Positions 40,778 to 48,557 of a stretch of 64,000 bases of DNA are shown here, piece after piece (the first letter of the stretch is position 1; each line of letters begins with the position of its first letter). The translations under genes and the position numbers were made by a program. This DNA is from Legionella taurinensis. Lineage in GTDB: Bacteria > Pseudomonadota > Gammaproteobacteria > Legionellales > Legionellaceae. The notes under the pieces were generated by a model. It did not search any database. It was not told the DNA's origin and was given only the letters and a program-made list of their open reading frames with translations. The stretch covers positions 186,001 to 250,000 of the forward strand of contig NZ_UGOZ01000001.1 in NCBI RefSeq assembly GCF_900452865.1, given 5' to 3'.

Positions 40778-41365
40778 ATGCACGCATTAAACATGATTCT
40801 GGCCAGTGCCTCACCAAGACGCCGTCACCTCTTGGAAACGCATGGTTTCACTGCGCGGGTAATGCCCGCTGACATAGAAGAAATACCGCAGCCGAATGAA
40901 ACGGCGAAAGCCTACGTGACTCGTCTGGCGAAAGAGAAAGCCGAGGCTGTTTTATCGCGGATAGCAATCAACGAAGCCGATCTGATTCTGGCGGCAGATA
41001 CAACCGTGGCTTATCAGAACCACATTCTGGAAAAGCCCCGTGATGCAAACGACGCTTATACCATGCTGCAGAAACTAAGCGGTAAAACCCACGAAGTCCA
41101 TACAGGCTATGCCCTTGTTTTTTTACCCGCCAAACGCTGGATCGTTGATTGCGTAACCACCACCATTACCTTCCATACCCTGACTGAAAAGCAGATACAT
41201 CAGTATATTGATTCTGGCGATCCCTTCGATAAGGCGGGAGCGTACGGGATACAGACTGTGCGCGATACCTTTGTGAAAGAAATCAGAGGCTCTTACTACA
41301 ATGTCATGGGGCTGCCCATTGAGGACATTCTGCAAAAAATGCCCCCGCCGATCCCCAGAGTGTAA
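40778..41365 (+). CDS. maf: Maf family nucleotide pyrophosphatase
   Basis: Maf proteins hydrolyse dTTP, UTP or modified nucleoside triphosphates to monophosphates. The 195 residues include ASASPRRRHLL, AADTTVAYQ, LEKPRDANDAY, DPFDKAGAYGIQ and GSYYNVMGLPI, all conserved in the family. The pattern is closest to the YhdE (dTTP/UTP) group. The start could be Met1 (40778) or Met6 (40793); neither has a strong ribosome site. It converges on the next gene. Confidence 0.92.
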   Translation: MHALNMILASASPRRRHLLETHGFTARVMPADIEEIPQPNETAKAYVTRLAKEKAEAVLSRIAINEADLILAADTTVAYQNHILEKPRDANDAYTMLQKLSGKTHEVHTGYALVFLPAKRWIVDCVTTTITFHTLTEKQIHQYIDSGDPFDKAGAYGIQTVRDTFVKEIRGSYYNVMGLPIEDILQKMPPPIPRV

Positions 41366-41377
41366 TCGAGATGAAAA

Positions 41378-42226
41378 TCAACTGCCCAACGCCGCCATGA
41401 CAGCCTGTTTCTGTTCCCCGCTTAAGGTGGTCAACGGCAGGGTGGCTTTGCCTAATACGGAATACAACTCGTGCAGAACGCCGGTTAAGGCCAGCAGGTG
41501 ATTGGTTATCGTTCCCGTATCGGCGCGTGTTATGGGGCCTGTCAGAGAAGCGCGCGGCGATTGAGTATGGTTTAAATTGGCCAGCGTGCCTTGCATTAAG
41601 TTCAAAACAGCCCCCACCGCCACGGTTTCATCGATTCCCGCGTTGCTCAGACAGGACAAGGCCTGGCTGAACAGGGTAACCAGGTAGTTTGAAGCGAAAA
41701 CCCCGGCGGCATGATAAAGCGGCTTTTTCGTTTTATCGATGGCAAAGACAATGGCGCCTAAGGCTTGCAATTGATCAGTAAGCGCGCTGATGGCAGGCAC
41801 ATCCCCTTCCACCGCACAGTAAGTGCCGCTAAATTCGTGCACGCTGAGTGCGGGTTTAGCGAAGCTGCGCATGGGGTGGATACTGGCCGTATAACAGCCT
41901 TTTACCCGCAACGCATCGAGGGCGTTACTGGTTAACGCGCCGCTGCAATGAACGACAATGCCACCGGGTTTTAAGTCGCTTTGGCTTAAGGCGGCACTGG
42001 CGGCAGCAATACTGGAATCAGGGGTGGTGATGAAGGTCATGTCCGCCGGAGGCAGTTCTTCGATGGCAGGGCAGTATTTTCCCTGACCAATGAATTGCAA
42101 CGCTGCCCTGGCGCTGGCTTCGGTTTGATTGCAGACAAAGCCTATCTCAATCCCTTTTTGTCTGGATAACAGCCAGGCCAGGGTTTGCCCCACCCGGCCT
42201 GCACCGATGATATTGATTACCGCCAT
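41378..42226 (-). CDS. Rossmann-fold and DUF2520 domain protein
   Basis: The 282-residue protein begins with an NAD(P) Rossmann motif (INIIGAGRVGQTLAW), followed by the DUF2520 domain with HCSGAL and IHPMRSF. The family resembles ketopantoate reductase and 6-phosphogluconate dehydrogenase folds, but its substrate is not settled. The helical C-terminus (residues about 165-280) should make the dimer. It is monocistronic here. Confidence 0.85.
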   Translation of the reverse strand: MAVINIIGAGRVGQTLAWLLSRQKGIEIGFVCNQTEASARAALQFIGQGKYCPAIEELPPADMTFITTPDSSIAAASAALSQSDLKPGGIVVHCSGALTSNALDALRVKGCYTASIHPMRSFAKPALSVHEFSGTYCAVEGDVPAISALTDQLQALGAIVFAIDKTKKPLYHAAGVFASNYLVTLFSQALSCLSNAGIDETVAVGAVLNLMQGTLANLNHTQSPRASLTGPITRADTGTITNHLLALTGVLHELYSVLGKATLPLTTLSGEQKQAVMAALGS

Positions 42227-42576
42227 TTAAATCTCCGCAGGGATGTTGCCAAATTGTATCTATTTTTTGCAGTTAAACTCAACGTATTGTGATCACTGGC
42301 AGTTGACTTGCTCAATAAAAATACATAACATGATTTCAGTTCCCCAATTTTTGGCTCATATGGTTAGTTTAAATACACGAAGAATGCTAATGCGCAACCT
42401 GGACACTGTTGTCGAGGTTGGTGTGGTCTTTTTGTGAAAACGCGTTAAACAAGCAGTCCCCTCCAATACCGGTGTCCAGGTCGTCACGGTTCTACCAGCG
42501 CTTAATTCCGTCTCAAGAATGCCAGTTTCTACCCAGGCTTGCTGAGCTTTTCTTAGGGCACCGAGTGAGAATAAAG
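42227..42576. other. Divergent intergenic region
   Basis: An open frame joined in phase to the following gene begins at 42409, but its codons look non-coding and it has no ribosome site, so I leave it out. Nothing else is recognised. Confidence 0.4.
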
Positions 42577-43638
42577 ATGAAAGGAAAATTAAACTATCGC
42601 TTTTCAGATTCCGACAAGGGGTACGACTCTGCCATTGAAGAAGGCAGCGAGAAATACAGAGCCCAGGGTCGCCCCCCTTTTGGCCAGACCGCCTACAGCC
42701 GTTTTTTTGGTTCGGAAAAAGAAATCCGATTTGTGGTTAAACAACCTAAACCGATGTACTGGCGGGGGGATAAGGACGAGTTGGATGGCGAGGGACTGAT
42801 TGGCAAGTATTTAGCCCGTTATGAGGTGGAGTTAAGCAAGTGGAATCAGATTCATCCTGAGCATCCCGCCACCCTCGCTGTCAATCAGGGTATCCGGTTG
42901 ATATTACCCTGTCTGCCGGGAAAACCGCTGACGTCGATTTTGTATCAGTTTCCTTCCAATCTCAGTGAGGTACGTGATCAGCTGGCCTATTGTAAAGTTG
43001 CCCTGGCTGTTTTTAAGGAGGTCAGGCGTGTCCATGAACTGGGTTTTTGCCACGGTGATTTTAAGTGCGACAACCTGTTAATCGATCAGGCCCAAGGGGT
43101 GTACCGTGCTTACCTCATTGATTGTGATGGCCTGGTTTTAAAAAGCAGCCTGGACGGTACCTGTCCACCGGAATGGCAGATTCTTAATCACCTTCTTGAC
43201 CATTCAGGTGTGATTAAAAAAGAGGATGAGGCTGTGTTTCAGGATTACGTTGGCTTAAAGACAATTGATGCCGCGCTCACCCCAACGAAAGACATGGAGA
43301 GTGAACTAAAGGGTATCCGAGAGGAGCTATCTTACCATGGTCCAACCGTGCTTAAAGTCAGGAGTCCGGCTAAGGGGGACTATCATTATTTTGTTTATGG
43401 GCGCCTGGCGGATGGGAAATGGGGATTTACAGCGCTTGACAGAGAGATTGTGGATTCTGCCGAAATTAACGGCTTTTCCGGCAAATTGCACGGCCCTGCG
43501 GCTAATGCAATTGTTACCCATATCGAGAAGCAAAAAGGGCATGCCAGCCTGGCATTGGATTTAGCCATCAGACGCCTGGAATCGGCCATAGCCGATCTGG
43601 AACTGAGTTTAAACCTTAACGAGATTCGCCTGACTTAA
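42577..43638 (+). CDS. Protein-kinase-like protein, effector candidate
   Basis: The 353-residue protein shows the core of a kinase fold: a candidate ATP-binding lysine in IRFVVKQP, the catalytic loop HGDFKCDN (His159, Asp161, Lys163, Asn166) and a metal-binding segment LIDCDG (Asp182), both in the right order and spacing. No glycine-rich loop is obvious. After residue 220 comes an unrelated region that probably binds targets, with FVYGRLADGKWGF. Eukaryotic-like kinases are common among Legionella effectors. I start at ATG 42577, with GAGTGAG upstream. Small-molecule kinases (APH-like) share these motifs, so the substrate class is open. Confidence 0.7.
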   Translation: MKGKLNYRFSDSDKGYDSAIEEGSEKYRAQGRPPFGQTAYSRFFGSEKEIRFVVKQPKPMYWRGDKDELDGEGLIGKYLARYEVELSKWNQIHPEHPATLAVNQGIRLILPCLPGKPLTSILYQFPSNLSEVRDQLAYCKVALAVFKEVRRVHELGFCHGDFKCDNLLIDQAQGVYRAYLIDCDGLVLKSSLDGTCPPEWQILNHLLDHSGVIKKEDEAVFQDYVGLKTIDAALTPTKDMESELKGIREELSYHGPTVLKVRSPAKGDYHYFVYGRLADGKWGFTALDREIVDSAEINGFSGKLHGPAANAIVTHIEKQKGHASLALDLAIRRLESAIADLELSLNLNEIRLT

Positions 43639-43645
43639 CCTGAAG

Positions 43646-43668
43646 CCTGCTCAAAAGGGCAGGTTTAG
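43646..43668 (+). terminator. Weak hairpin behind the kinase-like gene
   Basis: CCTGC (43646-43650) pairs with GCAGG (43659-43663), followed by TTTAG. Short stem and short T-run; low strength. Confidence 0.3.
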
Positions 43669-43697
43669 CCCATGCTGTGAAGGTTAGGCCCCTTGCT

Positions 43698-44552
43698 TTA
43701 TTTGGGTCTGTCGGGCGCTGGGCTGGCAAGGCAATCGATTTTATTCTTACGATCCTCTATCTGAACAAAAAATCCGTAAGCAGGCCTTGGCTCGTTCGCG
43801 GGTTGCGTTTTGTCTAATGACGCAGAGGGTTCTTCATAGGAGTCCTCTTTAATCAGGCATTCGTCATCGAGGTAATGGCTGTCCCTGGGCAACGGTAAAA
43901 ACGATTCATCCGTCAGGTAACCTGACCCCGATGCTGGCGCTTGCTCAATGGGCTTACTGTTTGCCGCGGGACTGGATTTTAAAGAACGGCCAAAGTTCGA
44001 TAACGTAGTGCTTAAAACAGCCAATGGAGATGTCCTGATCATACTTCCCGAGTCGATGAGGGATTGGGTTTTATATTGGATAACTTTACCCGTCTGCGGG
44101 TAACTGGAATGATCTTCATAAATCAGATCCTGGTTCTGGGCAAGATGATGAAAAAAAGTAATTTCGGAGGCCATTTCCTCACGGGTGGGCGTGTAATGCC
44201 CGCTTTCATTACTGAACAGGCATAATCGCCCCTGATCAAAAATCAGATGACCGGCAGACAAGACTTTCTTGCCATTACTCAGATAGGAATGATGACCGAC
44301 CTCTCCTTCTTTAGCCGCTAAAAGGTGACCATCCAGAGTGCGTACATAGAGATAACGCCCCTGAAGTGCTTTCGTTTTGTCGTTGGAGTAGCTGAAAATG
44401 CCCTGTTGGCATTCGAGTTTAAATAATAGTTGGGCGATAAAGGGTTGAAAATAGAGGGACTGCCAGCCAAGACGTTGGGATGTCCGCTCGTTTTTTCTCT
44501 CGTTACGAAAGGCATTTTTTAATTTAATGCCTCGACTATTGCTGATGGGCAT
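43698..44552 (-). CDS. SGHY-motif protein, effector candidate
   Basis: The 284-residue protein has a central beta-rich region with VLSAGHLIFDQGRLCLFSNE followed at once by SGHYTPTREEM (residues about 98-126). I have seen this NxSGHYxP pattern in Legionella hypothetical proteins; its function is unknown. The C-terminal third is low complexity, rich in Ser, Pro, Asp and Glu (DDECLIKEDSYEEPSASLD), similar to the acidic signals of Dot/Icm substrates. No signal peptide or membrane segment. Orphan gene converging on the kinase-like gene. Confidence 0.6.
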   Translation of the reverse strand: MPISNSRGIKLKNAFRNERKNERTSQRLGWQSLYFQPFIAQLLFKLECQQGIFSYSNDKTKALQGRYLYVRTLDGHLLAAKEGEVGHHSYLSNGKKVLSAGHLIFDQGRLCLFSNESGHYTPTREEMASEITFFHHLAQNQDLIYEDHSSYPQTGKVIQYKTQSLIDSGSMIRTSPLAVLSTTLSNFGRSLKSSPAANSKPIEQAPASGSGYLTDESFLPLPRDSHYLDDECLIKEDSYEEPSASLDKTQPANEPRPAYGFFVQIEDRKNKIDCLASPAPDRPK

Positions 44553-44661
44553 AACGAATAAAGCTGGTTGAGTATGAGATCATATTAACCAGTTTTTATT
44601 AATGAAAAATTAAAGGGTGCGCCCGTGTTGCCAACTTTACAGTTTATTTTCGCAGCGAACG

Positions 44662-45015
44662 TCAGGCCATGCTTTCATTAAGCAGTGTCAAAACCTTTTC
44701 AGGCGGACGTCCAATCACTGCTTTGCCGCGGTAGGTCACAATCGGGCGTTGCATCAGGATCGGGGCTTTGTGCATGGCGGTTAAGAGTTTTTCTTTATCA
44801 CTCAGGGACAAGCCCCATTCTTTAAAAATGGTTTCTCCGCTGCGGACGAACTCTTTAAGCTCAAAATGAGCGCTCAACGCGCGCAATTGATCAAGGCTTA
44901 ACGGTCTTTTTAAGTACTCAACTATCACCGGTTTGAGGCCTTTGTCATGCAGCAGTTTTAATGTTTCCCGGGACTTCGAGCATCGGGGATTATGATAAAT
45001 CGTGATCGTTTCCAT
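44662..45015 (-). CDS. arsC: ArsC/YfgD-family reductase
   Basis: The thioredoxin-fold family includes glutaredoxin-coupled arsenate reductases. The 117-residue protein has the catalytic Cys in YHNPRCSKSRETLKLL and the conserved PILMQRPIV and IGRPPEKVL segments that hold the anion. No ars operon neighbours are present, so it may be a YfgD-like protein of general redox role. I start at METITIYH (45015), the family's usual N-terminus, not at 45048. It is divergent from the prenyltransferase gene. Confidence 0.85.
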   Translation of the reverse strand: METITIYHNPRCSKSRETLKLLHDKGLKPVIVEYLKRPLSLDQLRALSAHFELKEFVRSGETIFKEWGLSLSDKEKLLTAMHKAPILMQRPIVTYRGKAVIGRPPEKVLTLLNESMA

Positions 45016-45146
45016 GACATCGCTTTTTTTGCAGATTTGAAAAATCATAGCATGTCAGCGCATTCAAAAAATAGTGGCTATACTTAAAGTTGCCTGAGGT
45101 ATTGACTGCCTTTACCCCCCACTCACGCTTTAGGAGTGTTGTACGG

Positions 45147-45944
45147 ATGTCTAAAAAAGCGCTAACGCATATCGCCTTTATCCCTGATGGAAATGGTCGT
45201 TGGGCCAATATTCGTCAATTGCCTCGAACATGCGGGCATGACGTGGGTTACCAGACGGCACTTAAAATACTGCACCATTGTATAAAAATTAAAATTCCGT
45301 ACGTCACCCTCTTTGCGTTGAGTTATTATAACGTTATCAAACGCGGGGATGATGAACTGCAGAATATTTACAGGCATCTTCGCAGTCTCTTTAAAGACAA
45401 GGAGATCGATCTTTTTCATCGTTTAAACTGCGTTTTCAGGCCGATAGGCGATTTTTCCTGCTTGACGAAGTGCCCGGAACTGATTGATGCCATCAACTAT
45501 GCCATTGACAAAACCCGAAACAATACCGGAACGGTCATCAATATTGCGGTAGCCTATGCAGGGAGCACCGATATCGCCGATAGTATTTACGAAATCTATC
45601 GTCAGAACGACAACCATTTGCCTGAAAAAAGAGACGATTTAATTAAGGGGATTAGTCACCATTCTTCTCTGCGTTCACCGCCGGTGGATTTATTTATTCG
45701 CCTGGGGGGAGAAAAACGGCTAAGCGATTTTTGTTTCTGGCATCTGTTACAGGCTGAGTTGGAATTTTTAGACACGCTCTGGCCTGATTTCACCGTGGCG
45801 CAACTGGATAATTGTATCAAAAATTATCACAACCGCGATCGTCGTTTTGGTGAAGCGACGTCAGCCAGGATCATCCGTAAGCTTGCCAAAGAGCGGCGGC
45901 CGCAGTCTGGCAGCCGCTGCTCAAACCTCAGGAGCGATAAGTAG
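45147..45944 (+). CDS. Divergent cis-prenyltransferase (UppS family)
   Basis: UppS enzymes build undecaprenyl diphosphate, the lipid carrier for cell wall and O-antigen. The 265-residue protein keeps the essential segment PDGNGRWA (catalytic Asp), GHDVGYQTALKIL, FALSYYN and RLGGEKRLSDF, but many positions differ from housekeeping UppS: HIAFIPDGN for HVAIIMDGN, and SDFCFWHLLQAELEF for SNFLLWQ. It is also not next to cdsA or frr. I infer a paralogue making a different chain or serving a special pathway. ATG 45147 follows AGGAG. The 3' end overlaps the converging gene by 17 bases. Confidence 0.82.
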   Translation: MSKKALTHIAFIPDGNGRWANIRQLPRTCGHDVGYQTALKILHHCIKIKIPYVTLFALSYYNVIKRGDDELQNIYRHLRSLFKDKEIDLFHRLNCVFRPIGDFSCLTKCPELIDAINYAIDKTRNNTGTVINIAVAYAGSTDIADSIYEIYRQNDNHLPEKRDDLIKGISHHSSLRSPPVDLFIRLGGEKRLSDFCFWHLLQAELEFLDTLWPDFTVAQLDNCIKNYHNRDRRFGEATSARIIRKLAKERRPQSGSRCSNLRSDK

Positions 45945-46503
45945 AGCTTGGTGCTTCAGTGCCATATTCAGGTAAGGGATCGCGTTCAAGCGATGCGGGA
46001 GTTAATACGCTGACACTGAGCTTTACTTTGTCACGGAATGCACTGTTGACATCGCCATTGAGGTAATTTAATTGGTCAACACCGCCCCATCCTTTTACGG
46101 TTTGCATAAAGTCTTCACGTTCATCGAGCTCAATAAACACTTGCCGATCCGGGTCAATGAGGTAAGCATCGTCATCATCCCGATAGATAAGGTAAGCATG
46201 ATCGATGTCTTCGGATTCAAGACTCACCATCATTAATTCACCGGGTTTTAATTTCCTGATTTCTTCAAAAAAAACAGTGGGATCTTTGGAACGGATGTCG
46301 TCGCTGCCATGACGACTGTGTACGAATTGTTCAATTGGATCGTGACCATCCTGGTAGGATGGGATTTCCGTGGGTTCAGCCCCTTCAAGCAGTACCCGTG
46401 CGCCCTCAATGGCACACCATTGGCAATTGCCGGTGTTTTTGGGGACACCATTTACATCAATGGGGTTAATTTTTTTAAGTTTTTGTAATAGCTCATCTTT
46501 CAT
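45928..46503 (-). CDS. Papain-fold (Tox-PL-like) cysteine protease/deamidase candidate
   Basis: The 191-residue protein has a Cys-His-Asp pattern like the Tox-PL papain fold: NCQWCAIEGARVLLEG (Cys27 or Cys30), IDHAYLIY (His102) and YLIDPDRQ (Asp117, Gln121). Tox-PL domains occur in bacterial toxins and effectors as proteases or deamidases. The N-terminal segment and the polar C-terminal tail (ERDPLPEYGTEAPSSTY) are family-unrelated; the tail is acidic, fitting type IV secretion. Overlap of 17 bases with the converging prenyltransferase gene. No signal peptide. Confidence 0.6.
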   Translation of the reverse strand: MKDELLQKLKKINPIDVNGVPKNTGNCQWCAIEGARVLLEGAEPTEIPSYQDGHDPIEQFVHSRHGSDDIRSKDPTVFFEEIRKLKPGELMMVSLESEDIDHAYLIYRDDDDAYLIDPDRQVFIELDEREDFMQTVKGWGGVDQLNYLNGDVNSAFRDKVKLSVSVLTPASLERDPLPEYGTEAPSSTYRS

Positions 46504-46650
46504 AGCGGCCTCACTGCAATGTCCTTTTTAAGTATAGGCTTAAAAAAAGCAATGATTAGGGGGGAGGGTGCCGGATTAATGGATGAGCCGCGCGTTATTC
46601 AATTAAGCAGGAATTGGACAATGCCCAGTGGTAAACTGGGCACTTCAGGG

Positions 46651-47775
46651 TTAATTGTACCCGTTTTTAGTGGAGAGTTCGTCGCTAAAGTGCTCTTCTT
46701 TGGATGGGGTCTTTTTCCCATACACTGGACTGTTGGTGCTGCTCACTAACTCTGCCAAGGTAATTGGAGACGGATCGGAGGCAATCTCATTCGTTGTTGG
46801 GTTGGCTGATGCCTGTTCACCATCTGTTTTTTTATTTGTGAGCACAGACGCCAGCGGATTAACTGTTGGTTGTGTGGATTCTGATTTGGGCTCGTCAGGG
46901 GCATCGGCGTTTGGAAAGTCCAGTTTGTACTGATTATCATCCTGTTTCTTGTGATTAACTGCCAGGTAAATTAATGCGGCGGTAATAGCCAGGGCAATCA
47001 GTACCCCTGCACTGACAGGGAGTATGGTGGACATGATGGCGCCGAACATCACCGCGGGCAGCAGAGTACTGACACCGGTTAATGTGGCGAAGGTGACCAA
47101 TGAAATCACGGCGAGGATAGGTACGTATTTGAATCCAATGACGTTTCGATCACTGTTTGCAAGCCAGGCTGCTTTTTCTTCAACCGTATTCGACATTTCC
47201 ATGAGTCCATCTACCTGATACTTATTCAAGGAGCCTTGGAATGCTTCCCATGGTTGATGGGCTAATTGATACTCATCAGTTCCAGCCGTATAAATTTTCT
47301 TTTTTCGTCTCGCGACCACATCGGCAATAATAACAATCAGGGGGATAACAATGGCCATAACCGGCAGGACAAACAGCGCGGTCGGCACAAAAAAACCAGC
47401 AACGAGCGCCGTAATAAAAAATAAAATAGCCGCAGGAAAGGCCAGGGGGGCTACCGCGGCGATACCCCAGGCAATGCCTTGTGCCGCAGGCTTATTGGAT
47501 TGAATCATGCTGTGTTGTTGCCGCTGATGCCCGAGCATGAAATAAGGCAAGTTGCTTTTAGCCCCGAGCAGGTCATTAAAAATGCCATATCCCATGGCCA
47601 TTAAAAAAACCATCCCACCGGCAAAAAAAGCCCCGGCTATGACGGTCAGTACCAAGGGTGCGGCAAAAAAACTTAAAGCGGCAAAACCTAAAATGGCCAG
47701 GATGGAGAGGATGGAAACAATAATTCCAAATTTCAGAGAGCCTCTCAATCCACTATTGTCAATCTGTCCTATCAT
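46651..47775 (-). CDS. Multi-pass membrane protein with polar tail, effector candidate
   Basis: The 374-residue product has about six hydrophobic helices in three pairs (residues about 15-65, 100-150 and 220-275) and a hydrophilic tail of 90 residues, rich in Ser, Thr, Pro, Asp and Glu (residues about 280-374). No family is recognised. Three 11-base direct repeats resembling a PmrA box lie 36-65 bases upstream of the start, so it may be part of the PmrAB regulon together with known effectors. It could also be an inner membrane protein of unknown role. Confidence 0.65.
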   Translation of the reverse strand: MIGQIDNSGLRGSLKFGIIVSILSILAILGFAALSFFAAPLVLTVIAGAFFAGGMVFLMAMGYGIFNDLLGAKSNLPYFMLGHQRQQHSMIQSNKPAAQGIAWGIAAVAPLAFPAAILFFITALVAGFFVPTALFVLPVMAIVIPLIVIIADVVARRKKKIYTAGTDEYQLAHQPWEAFQGSLNKYQVDGLMEMSNTVEEKAAWLANSDRNVIGFKYVPILAVISLVTFATLTGVSTLLPAVMFGAIMSTILPVSAGVLIALAITAALIYLAVNHKKQDDNQYKLDFPNADAPDEPKSESTQPTVNPLASVLTNKKTDGEQASANPTTNEIASDPSPITLAELVSSTNSPVYGKKTPSKEEHFSDELSTKNGYN

Positions 47776-47808
47776 GATTTACTTCGCAAAACTGTTGAGA
47801 AAAGCTAT

Positions 47809-47840
47809 TGTATTAAGGAATACTTAAGGAATACTTAAGA
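47809..47840 (-). promoter_or_regulatory. PmrA-box-like direct repeats
   Basis: On the minus strand CTTAAGTAT occurs at 47839-47831 and 47828-47820, followed by CTTAATACA at 47817-47809, each separated by TC: three copies at 11-base spacing. The PmrA box of L. pneumophila is a tandem of cTTAATatT with a two-base spacer, the same period. It lies 34-64 bases ahead of the gene starting at 47775. Confidence 0.5.
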
Positions 47841-47918
47841 AAGTATTCATTTGGATTAAAAATTAATCATTTTGCAGAAAATAGTAAGTGCACGAGTGAA
47901 CAGTATAAGGACAACAAT

Positions 47919-48548
47919 ATGAATTCTGCCTGCCCTTTTGGCCCCAGACTTCAGGTATACTGGGACAGGCGATATGATTTTTTTCATCGCTTTGATGAGG
48001 GCATTCAGCTCGATGCCGAAGGTTTGCATACGGTTATGCCAGAACAGGCTGCCCTGGCTCAGGCGAAGCTATTTCATGAGGTTGATTGTGTTCTCGATGG
48101 TTTTTGCGGTGTTGGCGGGGCGGCGATTGCCTTGGCGCGTCTCGGCAAAAAAGTCATTGCCATCGAGCTGGATGCCCAACGACTTACTATGGCCAGGCAT
48201 AACGCCCGAATTTACGGGGTCGATGAAGCGATTACTTTTGTGCACGGGGATTTTTTTGAAGTGGCGCGCCAGTACAGCGCGGATGCCCTGCTGGTTGACC
48301 CGCCCTGGGGATGGCCCCGGTACCGTCCAACGGATCGCTTTTTGTTAGAGCATTTTGAGCCACACGGAAAAAAAGTACTTGATTTTGCCTTGTCCCGCAG
48401 TAATCAGGTCATTTTGCGGGCTCCCGTGCATTTTGATACGACCGAATTAGAGTCCTTCGCTGTCAATTACCAGTCTTACGATAACATCCTGAATGATCGG
48501 GTGATTTCAAAATCCATCCTTCTCTATCAAAAGTCATTAAAAGGTTAA
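47919..48548 (+). CDS. TGS1-like RNA cap guanine-N2 methyltransferase
   Basis: TGS1 in eukaryotes turns the m7G cap of snRNA and snoRNA into trimethylguanosine using SAM. The 209-residue protein matches the TGS1 catalytic core along its length: YWDRRYDFFHRFDEGIQLD at the N-terminus (the segment that precedes the fold in TGS1), SAM motif I DGFCGVGG (Asp60), acidic Glu83 after strand 2, HNARIYGV, GDFF (Asp111) and motif IV DPPWGWPRY, whose Trp130 stacks on m7G in TGS1. Bacterial mRNAs lack m7G caps, so a host RNA target is a fair inference. AAGGA precedes the ATG. Other N2-guanine methyltransferases are possible. Confidence 0.82.
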   Translation: MNSACPFGPRLQVYWDRRYDFFHRFDEGIQLDAEGLHTVMPEQAALAQAKLFHEVDCVLDGFCGVGGAAIALARLGKKVIAIELDAQRLTMARHNARIYGVDEAITFVHGDFFEVARQYSADALLVDPPWGWPRYRPTDRFLLEHFEPHGKKVLDFALSRSNQVILRAPVHFDTTELESFAVNYQSYDNILNDRVISKSILLYQKSLKG

Positions 48549-48557
48549 AGTCCAGGC

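Noticed and set aside
42409-42576. N-terminal extension of the kinase-like gene
   Set aside because: In frame but without ribosome site and with unusual composition; ATG 42577 is a better start.
44560-44620. PmrA-box-like TTAATA motifs before the SGHY-motif gene
   Set aside because: Two matches exist (ATTAATAAA and GTTAATATG) but the spacing is not 11 bases.
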